This document shows positions 34,535 through 43,408 of a stretch of DNA of 64,000 nt, in pieces (within the stretch, counting starts at the first letter, position 1; each line of letters begins with the position of its first letter). The notes under the pieces are model-generated. The model was not told the DNA's origin and did not search any database. It worked only from the letters and a program-made list of their open reading frames with translations. Location of the stretch: NCBI GenBank assembly GCA_903893745.1, contig CAITNF010000015.1:1-64000 (forward strand), written 5' to 3'. Source of the stretch: an uncultured Actinomycetes bacterium (GTDB lineage Bacteria > Actinomycetota > Acidimicrobiia > Acidimicrobiales > RAAP-2). The translations under genes were made by a program, and so were the position numbers.

Positions 34535-35499
34535 TGGCCCGTTTCAATTCGGTGCTTGACCTCGTCGGTAATACGCCCGTCGTTGACGTGAGTGCACTGT
34601 CACCTTCGTCGAACGTGACCATTCTCGCCAAGCTCGAGGGGCGCAATCCGGCTGGCTCAGTTAAGGACCGCGTAGCGCTGTCACTCGTGGAGGCGGCGGA
34701 GCGTGACGGACTCCTTCGTCGCGGCGAACCAAACCAGATACTTATTGAGCCGTCGTCGGGTAATACCGGAATTGCCTTGGCCATGGTCTGTCGATTGCAG
34801 GGGTATCACCTCAAAGTCGTGTTACCGGGCAATGTCTCGCCAGAACGTCGTCAACTGCTGCTCTCATGGGGCGCGGAGATCATTGATTCGCCCGGGGCCG
34901 AAGGCTCTAATGGTGCGGTGCGCATGGCGAAGAGTTTGAGCGAACAAAATCCGCAGTGGATCTTTCTCTACCAGTACGCAAATCCCGCAAACCCCGAAGC
35001 GCACTACCGAACGACGGGACCAGAAATACTGAGCGACGTTCCCGAGGTCACGCACTTTGTTGCCGGTATGGGCACTTCGGGCACCTTGATGGGAGTGGGC
35101 CGTTACTTAAAAGAGCAGCGGCCCGACGTGAAAATCTGGGCCATCGAACCACCAAGTGGTGAGATGGTGGACGGTCTTCGCAATCTCGATGACGGCTACA
35201 TCCCACCAATTTTTATTGACAACCACGGATTTGAGTTACTCGACCGCAAGGTAGTCGTGCGACCTCGCGAAGCCATTGAATGGACGCGCCGGTTAATGGA
35301 AGTGGGCCTCTTTAGTGGCCTCTCTTCGGGCGCCATTATGGCGGGGGCCGTGAAGTGCGCACTGACGATTCCCAACGATGAGGTAGCCACCATCGTGAGC
35401 ATTGTGTGTGACGATGGCTGGAAGTATCTCTCCACGGGTGCGTGGACCGATGATATTGATGAAGTGGTCGAACGGGCTAAGAAGATTATTTACTTCTAG
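34534..35499 (+). CDS. cysM: O-phosphoserine/CysO-dependent cysteine synthase CysM
   Basis: A PLP enzyme that adds sulfide from CysO thiocarboxylate to O-phosphoserine. The 321-residue protein has the PLP lysine in 'EGRNPAGSVKDRVALSL' (Lys44), 'EPSSGNTGIALAMVCRLQGY', 'VAGMGTSGTLMGVGRYLKEQ', 'IEPPSGEMVDGLRNLDDGYIPPI' and 'GLFSGLSSGAIMAGAVKCA'. The extended PPSG-DGLRNLDDGY loop resembles the mycobacterial CysM that prefers phosphoserine. It is translationally coupled to cysO by a TAGTG overlap, the clearest hint that CysO is its sulfur donor. Confidence 0.94.
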   Translation: MARFNSVLDLVGNTPVVDVSALSPSSNVTILAKLEGRNPAGSVKDRVALSLVEAAERDGLLRRGEPNQILIEPSSGNTGIALAMVCRLQGYHLKVVLPGNVSPERRQLLLSWGAEIIDSPGAEGSNGAVRMAKSLSEQNPQWIFLYQYANPANPEAHYRTTGPEILSDVPEVTHFVAGMGTSGTLMGVGRYLKEQRPDVKIWAIEPPSGEMVDGLRNLDDGYIPPIFIDNHGFELLDRKVVVRPREAIEWTRRLMEVGLFSGLSSGAIMAGAVKCALTIPNDEVATIVSIVCDDGWKYLSTGAWTDDIDEVVERAKKIIYF

Positions 35500-35559
35500 G
35501 CGGCGGGTCTATTTCTCCACTACCGTTACTGCTCAGACCTTTCGATGTAGAGGAGTTCC

Positions 35560-36306
35560 ATGTCAATTGTGCGGGCCGATGGCCGTACCCCTGAGCAGGC
35601 ACGACCGCTTGCGTTTGAACGTGATTACACCGAAATGGCGGCCGGCTCGGTGCTGGTGTCATTTGGGAAAACTAAGGTTCTGTGCACCGCGTCCGTCGAA
35701 CGTGACGTACCACGATGGCTTCGTGGCTCTGGACGAGGTTGGGTGACCGCGGAATACTCCATGCTGCCGGGCTCGACGCCCGAACGGGCGAACCGAGAAG
35801 CGGCAAAGGGCAAACAGTCGGGGCGAACACAGGAGATTCAGCGCTTGATCGGACGTTCACTGCGCACCGTGACGAAGCTGGAACTACTGGCGGACCTTCA
35901 GATCACGGTTGACTGTGACGTCTTGCAGGCGGACGGGGGAACGCGTACCGCCTCAATCTGCGGGGGCTACGTCGCGCTGCACGACGCGATTAGTCGTCTG
36001 GTGATGGATGGAACATTGGCTCAGCACGCTCTAGGTGATCTGGTGGCGGCGGTTTCAGTGGGAATCGTGGGTGGTGTGCCCATGCTCGACTTGCCGTACG
36101 AGGAGGACTCTCGTGCCGACACCGACATGAACGTAGTCATGACGGGTTCGGGTCGTTTCGTTGAAGTGCAAGGTACAGCCGAACAAGAAGCCTTCACCCG
36201 CGAAGAACTTGATTCATTACTCGAACTCGCCACAGTGGGTATTGCCAAAATTCACGCCGCTCAGCGCACCCTGATCGAGACGGCGCCGAGCCCTCGTTTA
36301 CTGTGA
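35560..36306 (+). CDS. rph: Ribonuclease PH
   Basis: A phosphorolytic 3'-5' exoribonuclease that finishes tRNA 3' ends. At 248 residues it is full length: '[29 protein letters not shown]', '[45 protein letters not shown]' and '[30 protein letters not shown]' (in parts), '[23 protein letters not shown]'. ATG 35560 follows GAGGAG. The stop overlaps the rdgB start (GTGA). Confidence 0.96.
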   Translation: MSIVRADGRTPEQARPLAFERDYTEMAAGSVLVSFGKTKVLCTASVERDVPRWLRGSGRGWVTAEYSMLPGSTPERANREAAKGKQSGRTQEIQRLIGRSLRTVTKLELLADLQITVDCDVLQADGGTRTASICGGYVALHDAISRLVMDGTLAQHALGDLVAAVSVGIVGGVPMLDLPYEEDSRADTDMNVVMTGSGRFVEVQGTAEQEAFTREELDSLLELATVGIAKIHAAQRTLIETAPSPRLL

Positions 36307-36890
36307 CATCGTTCGTTCTCGCGACGGCTAATCCTCACAAGGCCGTCGAGATGCGAGCCATCCTCGAAGCGATGGGTTTTGTCGTGCTTGCTCGTCCCAA
36401 AGACGTGTCCGACGTTGACGAGACTGAAGTAACGCTCGAAGGTAACGCCCTGTTAAAGGCGCGTGCTTTGGTGAACGCGACCGGTCACGCGGCAGTCGCG
36501 GACGACACTGGCCTCTTCGTTGACGCGCTGGACGGACAGCCCGGCGTCCGGAGTGCTCGTTACGCCGGCGAGGGAGCGGGCGATCAAGCCAACCTCGATA
36601 AGGTCCTCGCTGAGCTCGTCCAAACCGGGGACGTCGCCCGGCGTGCGCGTTTTTGCACGGTGATTGCCGTTGCGTACCCCGACGGCACGGCCATCTGCGT
36701 TGACGGGGTGTTGGAGGGGTCAATTTCCCATGAGCAACGCGGCAGTGGGGGCTTTGGCTACGACTCCATCTTCTTGCCCGATGACACGCCCGGACGGTCA
36801 TTGGCGCAATTGAGCGCGGATGAAAAAAATGAAGTCTCACATCGGGCTCGGGCCCTACGAGCCCTGCCCTTGGCCCTGGGCCCGAAATAG
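36303..36890 (+). CDS. rdgB: Non-canonical purine NTP pyrophosphatase (RdgB/HAM1)
   Basis: Removes ITP, dITP and XTP from the nucleotide pool. The 195-residue protein shows '[18 protein letters not shown]', '[45 protein letters not shown]' (in parts) and '[15 protein letters not shown]', then '[10 protein letters not shown]', the HAM1 substrate-binding motifs. GTG 36303 overlaps the rph stop, the common rph-rdgB arrangement. Confidence 0.95.
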   Translation: MTSFVLATANPHKAVEMRAILEAMGFVVLARPKDVSDVDETEVTLEGNALLKARALVNATGHAAVADDTGLFVDALDGQPGVRSARYAGEGAGDQANLDKVLAELVQTGDVARRARFCTVIAVAYPDGTAICVDGVLEGSISHEQRGSGGFGYDSIFLPDDTPGRSLAQLSADEKNEVSHRARALRALPLALGPK

Positions 36891-36925
36891 GTTGGTCGCC
36901 GACCGTTCACCTTTAAGGTGGACTA

Positions 36926-37552
36926 GTGACTGCCCGCGAGCTCGCCATGTTTCCACTGGGCATGGTTATATTCCCTCATCAGACGGCAGGCCTCTGCGTC
37001 TTTGAACCGAGGTATCGCCAACTCCTGGTTGATAGTGAAGAGTCCAGCGAATTTGGAACCTGCCTCATTGCACGGGGCTCGGAGGTTGGCGGAGGTGACG
37101 AGCGCACTTCGGTGGGAACCATGTTGCGAGTGCTGGGCACGCAAGAACTCGATGGCCAGATCCTGGTGATGGTCGAAGGTATTTCGTGCCTGACAATTGG
37201 TGCGTGGCTCCCAGATGCTCCCTATCCTCGAGCGTTAGCCCAAGAACGGTCGGGGGACGACGCGGGGGTAGACCTGGCGTTGCTGAAGTCCACCGAGTCT
37301 GCCGTTCGTGCGTTACGAGCACTCCAGAGTGAGGTAATTGCTGACCAGTGTCTCCAGAACAACTGCGAAATGGACGCCGACCCCTGGATTCGTAGCTGGC
37401 AACTCTGTGCCCTTACGCCAATGTCGGTACTGGACCAGTTCAAAGTTCTGGGGTTGAGCAGTGTCAACGAACGCCTTCGCCTCGTTGCCGAGATCTGTTG
37501 TGAGCGATATGGCGATTACCAACGAATGTTGGAACTAGACGCCAGAAGTTGA
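36926..37552 (+). CDS. LON N-terminal domain protein
   Basis: A 208-residue stand-alone LON substrate-binding domain without the ATPase and protease of Lon. It begins 'ELAMFPLGMVIFPHQTAGLCVFEPRYRQLLVDS' and has 'FGTCLIARGSEVGGGDERTSVGTMLRVLG' and 'ILVMVEGISCLTIGAWL', characteristic of the fold. Such proteins are widespread in actinobacteria and thought to bind peptides, with unknown role. GTG 36926; convergent with the FKBP gene with one base between. Confidence 0.87.
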   Translation: MTARELAMFPLGMVIFPHQTAGLCVFEPRYRQLLVDSEESSEFGTCLIARGSEVGGGDERTSVGTMLRVLGTQELDGQILVMVEGISCLTIGAWLPDAPYPRALAQERSGDDAGVDLALLKSTESAVRALRALQSEVIADQCLQNNCEMDADPWIRSWQLCALTPMSVLDQFKVLGLSSVNERLRLVAEICCERYGDYQRMLELDARS

Positions 37553-37553
37553 T

Positions 37554-37925
37554 TTAACGCAGTTCGAGAAGATCTACGACAAAAATTAATGTTTCTCCTG
37601 GGGCAATGACGCCACCAGCGCCACCATCACCGTAACCAAGGTATGGGGGAATGACGAGTCGGCGACGCCCGCCCACGCACATGCCAACCACTCCTTGATC
37701 CCAGCCAGCTATGACGTAGCCCGATCCCAGTGGAAAAGAGAAGGGCTCGCCACGATTCCATGACGCGTCAAACTCTTGACCGGTCGAGGCCGAGACGCCA
37801 ACGTAGTGCACGACAGCCGTTTGACCGGCCTTGGCGGTCTCACCGCTGCCCACCGTCAACTCCTCAATGATGAGGTCGTCGGGGATAGGGCCGAGGTGTG
37901 GATCTACGAGTGGTTTTTCAGACAT
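37554..37925 (-). CDS. FKBP-type peptidyl-prolyl cis-trans isomerase
   Basis: A 123-residue cytoplasmic FKBP. Core motifs: 'AVVHYVGVSASTGQEFDASWNRGEPFSFPLGSGYVIAGWDQGVVGM' in parts, 'GGRRRLVIPPYLGYGDGGAGGVIAPGETLIFVVDLL'. No signal peptide is seen, so it acts in the cytoplasm as a folding helper. It follows the helicase gene by 11 bp on the same strand, likely one transcript. Confidence 0.92.
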   Translation of the reverse strand: MSEKPLVDPHLGPIPDDLIIEELTVGSGETAKAGQTAVVHYVGVSASTGQEFDASWNRGEPFSFPLGSGYVIAGWDQGVVGMCVGGRRRLVIPPYLGYGDGGAGGVIAPGETLIFVVDLLELR

Positions 37926-37936
37926 GGTCAGAGATA

Positions 37937-39643
37937 TTAGCGGCGGTGCTGACGTGCTCCACTTGCGCCGCCGACCACTCGAACGTTGCGTGCTTCACGA
38001 CCCTTGGGGCCATTGGCTTCTTCGAAGGTGATTTTCTGGCCTTGGGCGAGGGACTTAAATCCGTCACCCACGATGCTCGAGAAGTGAATAAATAAGTCGT
38101 CACCCTTGGCGTCGCTCGCAAAGCCGAAACCTTTTGAGTCATTGAAGAAACTCACGACTGCTTCGTTACCGCGAGCACCACGAGGCGCCTCGGCGCGATC
38201 GAAACGAGGCTCTTGTCGACGTTCGGGACGAGTACGTTCACTGACGCCACGATCGGTGCGAGGACCACGTTCGAAGTTTCCCGCACTACGAGGAGCAAAC
38301 GCTCGCTCGCCACGAGATTCAGGAGTCCGAGGTGTGCGAGCACCGCGCTCAGCGCGCTCACCGCGCGGTGATTCACGACCTTCAACGCTTCGTGGCGCCC
38401 GTGCGGGGCGATCGTTGCGGCTCTCAAAGCTTCGTGGCGCGCGCTCAGGACGTTCGTTGCGACTCTTGCCGCCACGCTCGTCGAGGCGCTCCGCCGCTAC
38501 CGAGTCGTCAACGGCTCCTAGTCGAATTGCGGGAGCGTCTTCGCGAGATTCAATCGAGACGGAAAGTCCGAGGGCCTTCTGGAGTCGCTTAACTTGACCG
38601 GTGACGTCTTCGCCAACCAGTGAGATAACTGCTCCAGTGGCACCCGCACGGCCAGTACGACCTGAACGGTGCAGATAATCAGTTGCCTGAGCCGGTGGGT
38701 CGTAGTGCACGACTACTGGCAAGAGGTCAATGTGGATACCTCGAGCGGCAACGTCCGTGGCGACCAGTACTTGAATCTGCCCGGCCTTCACGCTGCGCAG
38801 AGCGCGCTCACGCTGAGCTTGGGTGCGGTCTCCGTGGAGGGCCACCGCCGAAATTCCGCGCTCACCGAGCTGACGGGTCAGGCGGTCGGCGCCGTGCTTC
38901 GTTCGAGTAAACACGATTGCCCGCTCGTACTGATCGACAATGTCGGCCGTAATCTGCGGACGCTGATCACGGGCCACGCGCCAGAAATAGTGGTCGACGT
39001 CGCTCGGAGCTTCTTCACCGACTACGTCGTGAATGACGGCGTTATTAGTGAACTCGCGAACGAGTGATTTGACGTCGGGACCCATGGTCGCCGAGAACAA
39101 CATCACGTGACGGTTGGTCGGGGTGGCCCCAACGATTCGACGCACGGCAGGGAGAAAGCCCATGTCGGCCATGCGATCGGCCTCGTCGACTACGACGGTG
39201 GTAATTGACGACAGGTCGAGCGCACCTTGCTCCAACATGTCCTCAAGACGCCCGGGGCACGCTACGACGACGTCAACACCAAAGTTGAGCGCCTTTCGGG
39301 CCACGTTATAGGAGGTACCACCGTAGATACAGATAATGCGCCGTCCCCGGTCGTCGGTGAGCTGCGCCAACTCTTTTTGGACCTGGGCGGCTAATTCGCG
39401 GGTGGGTACCAAAATCAAGGCCAGCGGCTTACGGGGTCGGGCCTTACCGAGGCGGGCGAGCAAGGGCAGCCCAAAGGCCAGCGTCTTACCTGAACCAGTG
39501 GCCGCCTTGCCAACGACGTCGATTCCGGCCAGGGTGTCGGGGAGGGCTACTTCTTGAATGGGGAATGACTCAATAATTCCGCGAAGCCGAAGGCGTTCTA
39601 CGAGATTGGACGGCACGCCGAGGTCGGCAAAGGGTACGGACAC
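37937..39643 (-). CDS. DEAD-box RNA helicase fused to an RG-rich linker and cold-shock domain
   Basis: A 568-residue protein. The helicase core has AATGSGKT (about 47-54), PTREL, DEAD (153-156), SAT (184-186), then the second RecA domain with 'ARGIHIDLLPVVVHYDPP' and 'HRSGRTGRAG'. After about residue 370 a 100-residue Arg/Pro/Ser/Glu linker repeats RPxRAPRS-like units. The last 65 residues form a CspA-type cold-shock domain with RNP1 (KGFGFA) and RNP2 (DLFIHFSSI). GTG 39643 is preferred because TAGGAG lies 5 nt upstream; the frame continues to 39673. It may act in ribosome assembly or cold-induced RNA unwinding. Confidence 0.9.
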   Translation of the reverse strand: MSVPFADLGVPSNLVERLRLRGIIESFPIQEVALPDTLAGIDVVGKAATGSGKTLAFGLPLLARLGKARPRKPLALILVPTRELAAQVQKELAQLTDDRGRRIICIYGGTSYNVARKALNFGVDVVVACPGRLEDMLEQGALDLSSITTVVVDEADRMADMGFLPAVRRIVGATPTNRHVMLFSATMGPDVKSLVREFTNNAVIHDVVGEEAPSDVDHYFWRVARDQRPQITADIVDQYERAIVFTRTKHGADRLTRQLGERGISAVALHGDRTQAQRERALRSVKAGQIQVLVATDVAARGIHIDLLPVVVHYDPPAQATDYLHRSGRTGRAGATGAVISLVGEDVTGQVKRLQKALGLSVSIESREDAPAIRLGAVDDSVAAERLDERGGKSRNERPERAPRSFESRNDRPARAPRSVEGRESPRGERAERGARTPRTPESRGERAFAPRSAGNFERGPRTDRGVSERTRPERRQEPRFDRAEAPRGARGNEAVVSFFNDSKGFGFASDAKGDDLFIHFSSIVGDGFKSLAQGQKITFEEANGPKGREARNVRVVGGASGARQHRR

Positions 39644-39777
39644 TATGACTCCTACAAGTTGAGATGAGCCCAACTCGAAATGTCACGGTCGAATCGGTCT
39701 CCACCGCGATGTGCGGCAAAACAGTTTGATAAGGCTAGCAGGTCCAAACGTAAAACACCAGCCCAAACTTAAATTTC

Positions 39778-39860
39778 TGGTGCGGGCGGAGGGACTCGAA
39801 CCCACACTCCGTAGAACTGGTACCTAAAACCAGCGCGTCTGCCAATTCCGCCACGCCCGC
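39778..39860 (-). tRNA. tRNA-Leu (UAG anticodon)
   Basis: On the minus strand acceptor GCGGGCG (39860-39854) pairs with CGCCCGC (39788-39782). The anticodon stem CTGGT/ACCAG holds loop TTTAGGT with anticodon UAG (reads CUA and CUN Leu codons). A long variable arm is present, as in tRNA-Leu. The T-loop TTCGAGT is normal, but the T-stem has one U-U mismatch. Discriminator A and CCA are encoded. It lies alone between the helicase and clpP. Confidence 0.93.
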
Positions 39861-39922
39861 AAGATCTCCATTCTACGCACTGAATCGTGAGCGCTCCAAG
39901 CTCTGCACGGTAGATTGGTCTC

Positions 39923-40510
39923 ATGATTAACTCACAAATGAACGATGGCTTCGCCGCCAATGACCTAAATCAACGTCTTTTACGCGAACGAATTGTCATT
40001 TTGGGCTCTGAGGTTAACCAGAGCACTGCGAATCGAATCTGTGCCGAGCTACTACTACTCGAGGCAGAAGATGGTGATCGCGACATCAGTCTCTATATCA
40101 ACTCACCTGGAGGGTCGGTCACCGACGGTCTGGCCATCTACGACACGATGCAGTACGTGAACTGTGATATTCGTACTATCTGTGTCGGCATGGCGGCATC
40201 GATGGGCCAATTCTTGCTGTGTTCGGGTACTCCCGGAAAAAGGTTTTCACTGCCGCACAGTCGCATCTTGATGCACCAACCTTCCGCGGGCGGCATGCAG
40301 GGTCAAGCCTCGGATATTGCTATTCAGGCGGAGCAGATTGTTTACATGAAAAAAATGTTGGCCGAGCGGATTGCGTTTCACACGGGTCAGCCCCTCGAGC
40401 GCATCGTGACCGATTCGGACCGTGATCGATGGTTCACCGCGCAAGAAGCCCTCGAGTACGGATTCATTGACGCCGTGATCGACCGTTCGGCAAGCCGCCA
40501 AGGTAACTAG
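39923..40510 (+). CDS. clpP: ATP-dependent Clp protease proteolytic subunit
   Basis: Serine protease core of ClpXP/ClpCP. The 195-residue protein has the catalytic Ser93 ([10 protein letters not shown]), His118 ([14 protein letters not shown]) and an Asp near 164 (TDSDRD). The N-terminus is short, without a long propeptide. It would degrade tmRNA-tagged proteins, linking it to the ssrA-smpB genes in the window. Its TAG overlaps the following GTG (TAGTG), so an ABC exporter permease is unexpectedly coupled to it. Other clpP copies, common in actinobacteria, are not in the window. Confidence 0.94.
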   Translation: MINSQMNDGFAANDLNQRLLRERIVILGSEVNQSTANRICAELLLLEAEDGDRDISLYINSPGGSVTDGLAIYDTMQYVNCDIRTICVGMAASMGQFLLCSGTPGKRFSLPHSRILMHQPSAGGMQGQASDIAIQAEQIVYMKKMLAERIAFHTGQPLERIVTDSDRDRWFTAQEALEYGFIDAVIDRSASRQGN

Positions 40511-41445
40511 TGGCGCAAACGCCTCCGGCGAATGCTTCGAGGCGCCATCTAGCTGACGCACCAGTTCGCGTGGTCAGCGCGAGGGCGAGTTTGGCGACGC
40601 GTCTTCGCAATCTCGTCGAGCGAAGAGAACTTCTAACGAGTCTGATCTCTTCCGATATTCGAATTAAGTACAAGGGCTCCGCGCTAGGACTGTTCTGGTC
40701 GATGTTGTCACCAGCTATGACACTCGGCATGTACTACATGGTGTTTTCGTTCTTTCTCAAGAACGGAATTCCGAACTTCGTGATTTACCTGTTTTCCGGC
40801 TTAGTGGTGTGGAATATGTTTCAAAATGCGGTGAACGGCGCGACGGGCGTGATTGTTGACCGGGCGGGACTGGTCAAGAAAGTCTCGTTCCCACGAGAGA
40901 TTTTGGCGCTTTCAAATGTCGGATCTGCCGTGATCTACTTCGGAATCCAGCTGGTGGTCCTGGCGATTTTCCTTTTAATTTTCGGTCACGCGCCGGCGTG
41001 GGGATTCATGTGGATTCTGCCCATTTCATTTACGGCGCTTTACCTCTTCACTGCGTCGGTCGCCATTGTGATGTCCGCCATCACGGTCTATCTGCGCGAC
41101 GTGAAACATCTCATGGAGGTGGCGCTGCAGTTGTGGTTCTGGTTGACGCCGGTGGTCTACTCGTTCGAAAACTCACTTTCGGCACCCCTGCATCGACATG
41201 GGCTCTCGGCTCTCTATTTCTTGAACCCCATTACGTTGATTGTGCTGACGTTCCAGCGAGTGTTCTACGTCAGCACGACAGTGCGATCCACGACGTCCCA
41301 CGCAATGATCAAAATTTTGCCGACGTGGCCTATGTCCACGTATTTCTATCTGAATGTGGCGCTCCTGGGCATTATGGTTCTGCTCTTCTTGGCCGCCGAG
41401 AGTATCTTCGGGCGACTCGAGGGCAACTTTGAGTCGGAGCTCTAG
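40510..41445 (+). CDS. ABC polysaccharide exporter permease (Wzm/TagG type)
   Basis: A 311-residue ABC-2 type permease with six hydrophobic segments after a cytoplasmic N-terminus. The 'RRELLTSLISSDIRIKYKGSALGLFWSMLSPAMTLGMYYMVFSFF' entry (in parts) is typical of O-antigen, teichoic-acid and galactan exporters, as are 'DRAGLVKKVSFPREIL' and 'WFWLTPVVYS'. It pairs with the next ATPase. GTG 40510 overlaps the clpP stop. Confidence 0.92.
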   Translation: MAQTPPANASRRHLADAPVRVVSARASLATRLRNLVERRELLTSLISSDIRIKYKGSALGLFWSMLSPAMTLGMYYMVFSFFLKNGIPNFVIYLFSGLVVWNMFQNAVNGATGVIVDRAGLVKKVSFPREILALSNVGSAVIYFGIQLVVLAIFLLIFGHAPAWGFMWILPISFTALYLFTASVAIVMSAITVYLRDVKHLMEVALQLWFWLTPVVYSFENSLSAPLHRHGLSALYFLNPITLIVLTFQRVFYVSTTVRSTTSHAMIKILPTWPMSTYFYLNVALLGIMVLLFLAAESIFGRLEGNFESEL

Positions 41446-42596
41446 TGGTTGACGTTATTCAAGTTGAGGGTGTCGCCAAGCAGTTCAAGATTCATCACGA
41501 ACGGCACCAGTCGCTAAAGGAGCGACTCCTTCACCCCAAGTCCGGCTCGGTTGAGCTCTTTCACGCGTTAAGTGAAGTGAGCTTCAACGTGGCTGATGGT
41601 GAGACGGTTGGAATTCTCGGGCATAACGGTTCGGGTAAATCAACACTGCTGAAGTGCATCTGCGGAGTACTGCAGCCCACGTCCGGGGTGATTCGCCTGC
41701 GCGGAAGTCTGGCCGCCCTCTTGGAGCTCGGTGCTGGTTTCCAGCACGAGCTGTCCGGTCGCGACAACGTGTACCTCTACGGAGCAATGTTGGGCTTCTC
41801 TCGCCGGATGATTGACGCAATCTTTGACGAGATTGTGGCCTTTAGTGAACTCGAGCAGTTCATCGATACCCAAGTGAAGTTCTATTCGAGTGGTATGTAC
41901 GTGCGCTTGGCCTTCGCTGTTGCGGTGAACGTGAATCCCGATATTTTGGTGGTTGACGAAGTACTCGCGGTGGGTGACGAGCGATTCCAGGCAAAATGCA
42001 TTGACCGAATTCGTCAGTTTCAAGAAGAGGGTCGATCAATCCTGCTGGTGACCCACAACGCGGACACGGTGCGCGCGCTTTGCAGCCGAGCAATTGTCCT
42101 AAACAGTGGTGCGATGATTGCGGACGGACCAGTTCAAGACTCACTGCGAATATTTCGAGAACACATGCTCGAACAAGCCATTGAGCACGATCGCAGTGGA
42201 AGCCAGTCTCAAGTCAGTATCGACGCCATTACGACACCCTCGGGTTCATTCGACGTGCGAAGTGGCGCCGGGCTCCACTTTGATGTTGACGTGACGGCCG
42301 ACACGGCTTACAGCGGGAATTTCGTCATGGAAGTCTTTACTCGAGCGGGACTTTTGGTCAGTCGCAGTGCCGCGCAGGGCGCCCCCGTGAACCTCAAGCC
42401 GGGGGCGAATCGAGTGGCGGTTGAGCTGCCCTCGATTCCCTTGCTCGACGGCGTCTTTGACATCAACGTGGGCATCATGGACGAGCGTGGGAACACTGTC
42501 ATTGCGTGGCGCGAACAAGCGGCCACCATGCAGGTGTTGTACGACGGTCACGCGGGTGGCGTCGTCGAACTCAGCCCTTCAATCCGCCAGCAGTGA
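41445..42596 (+). CDS. ABC polysaccharide exporter ATPase (Wzt/TagH type)
   Basis: A 383-residue protein. The NBD (about 1-245) has Walker A GHNGSGKST (59-67), 'KFYSSGMYVRLAFAVAVN' in place of the signature and 'DILVVDEVLAVGDERFQ' as Walker B, the usual pattern for this class. The C-terminal 130 residues (from about 255) form a beta-rich Wzt-type domain ('LHFDVDVTADTAYSGNFVMEVFTRAG') that in E. coli reads the glycan's terminal modification. It exports a lipid-linked glycan together with the upstream permease. TAGTG overlap at its start. Confidence 0.93.
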   Translation: MVDVIQVEGVAKQFKIHHERHQSLKERLLHPKSGSVELFHALSEVSFNVADGETVGILGHNGSGKSTLLKCICGVLQPTSGVIRLRGSLAALLELGAGFQHELSGRDNVYLYGAMLGFSRRMIDAIFDEIVAFSELEQFIDTQVKFYSSGMYVRLAFAVAVNVNPDILVVDEVLAVGDERFQAKCIDRIRQFQEEGRSILLVTHNADTVRALCSRAIVLNSGAMIADGPVQDSLRIFREHMLEQAIEHDRSGSQSQVSIDAITTPSGSFDVRSGAGLHFDVDVTADTAYSGNFVMEVFTRAGLLVSRSAAQGAPVNLKPGANRVAVELPSIPLLDGVFDINVGIMDERGNTVIAWREQAATMQVLYDGHAGGVVELSPSIRQQ

Positions 42597-42599
42597 CAC

Positions 42600-43268
42600 T
42601 TACGACATCGCGCTGAATCGCTCAAACTGCTTGAGCGCGCCAAATCGACCTAGTTTTCCGCAGTCGTAGCCGTAGGTGGCTCCTTGCAAGAGGCGTCGAT
42701 CGCCACGAGAATTACCGTATCCGTAAATTACTGGGGCCGTGTCGTAGTGACGCGTCTCGACCCACTCGTTGAGGCGCCGCATCTTTTCGCTACCGCGACA
42801 GTTTTGTCCCAGGTAACTACCGCTCAATTTGCCACGAGCATCGACCGCCAAGCGGGTGCCGACCGCCCCAGTGACGTGAAGCTCTTGGGCAATCACGTCA
42901 ACGTAGATCTGCGGCGAGGCCGACACGATGACCACGTCGTGGCCCTGGGAACGGTGCCAGCCAAGGCGAGCGATCACGGCGGGGCGACCTTGGTGGGCCA
43001 GATGTTCAAGGGCAAACTCGCGTGACTGCTCGACTACCTTCGCCAGTTCACGTCCAGTGAGAAGTTGTTGGAAGAGTCGTTCCTTCGCTTGGTCCGCAGC
43101 GCTTCCGCTCAGTAGTGCACCCACGGTCAAGGGGACCAGCAGATCTAGGGCACAACGATAGGTACGGCCGCGTCCCGCAATGTAACTCAACCAGTGAAAG
43201 ACGCTGCCACCTTCGGTCAAGGTGCCATCAAGATCGAAGGCCGCAACAACGGGGGGAGGATTCGTCAT
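42600..43268 (-). CDS. HAD-IB family phosphatase
   Basis: A 222-residue HAD hydrolase, subfamily IB. Motif I is 'VAAFDLDGTLTEGGSV', motif II 'DVVIVSASPQIYVDVIAQEL', motif III and IV lie around 'GSEKMRRLNEWV' and 'IYGYGNSRGDRRLL'. Relatives include phosphoserine phosphatases and lipid phosphatases (SerB-like, CicA-like). ATG 43268 fits motif I near the N-terminus. It lies 3 bp from the convergent Wzt gene stop, and its 5' end abuts the peroxiredoxin leader. Confidence 0.88.
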   Translation of the reverse strand: MTNPPPVVAAFDLDGTLTEGGSVFHWLSYIAGRGRTYRCALDLLVPLTVGALLSGSAADQAKERLFQQLLTGRELAKVVEQSREFALEHLAHQGRPAVIARLGWHRSQGHDVVIVSASPQIYVDVIAQELHVTGAVGTRLAVDARGKLSGSYLGQNCRGSEKMRRLNEWVETRHYDTAPVIYGYGNSRGDRRLLQGATYGYDCGKLGRFGALKQFERFSAMS

Positions 43269-43367
43269 TTCTCTAGTTTCACAGCCCCAACGACTGCAAC
43301 CTTCGCATATCTCTATAAATTCAGTAGTAAATAGGGATAAATCACTACTTTCCGTTACACTGGTTAG

Positions 43368-43387
43368 ACCAGTCACGAGACTGGTCT
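43368..43387. promoter_or_regulatory. 8-bp inverted repeat in the peroxiredoxin leader
   Basis: GACCAGTC (43368-43375) and GACTGGTC (43380-43387) are perfect inverted arms around ACGA, 8 bp before AAGGAG of the peroxiredoxin gene. A looser repeat AGTAGT...ACTACT (43324-43350) lies upstream, around a possible TACACT -10 box at 43357-43362. Either could be an oxidative-stress operator or a leader hairpin. No regulator is assigned. Confidence 0.4.
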
Positions 43388-43408
43388 CGTAGTTAAGGAG
43401 CAAAGTAC

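Noticed and set aside
36328..36840. 170-codon open frame on the minus strand
   Set aside because: It is antisense to rdgB and Arg-rich, typical of a shadow frame in GC-rich DNA.
38150..38480. Possible tandem DNA repeats or CRISPR-like array
   Set aside because: The repetition comes from the Arg/Pro/Ser codons of the helicase linker; unit lengths vary and there are no spacers.
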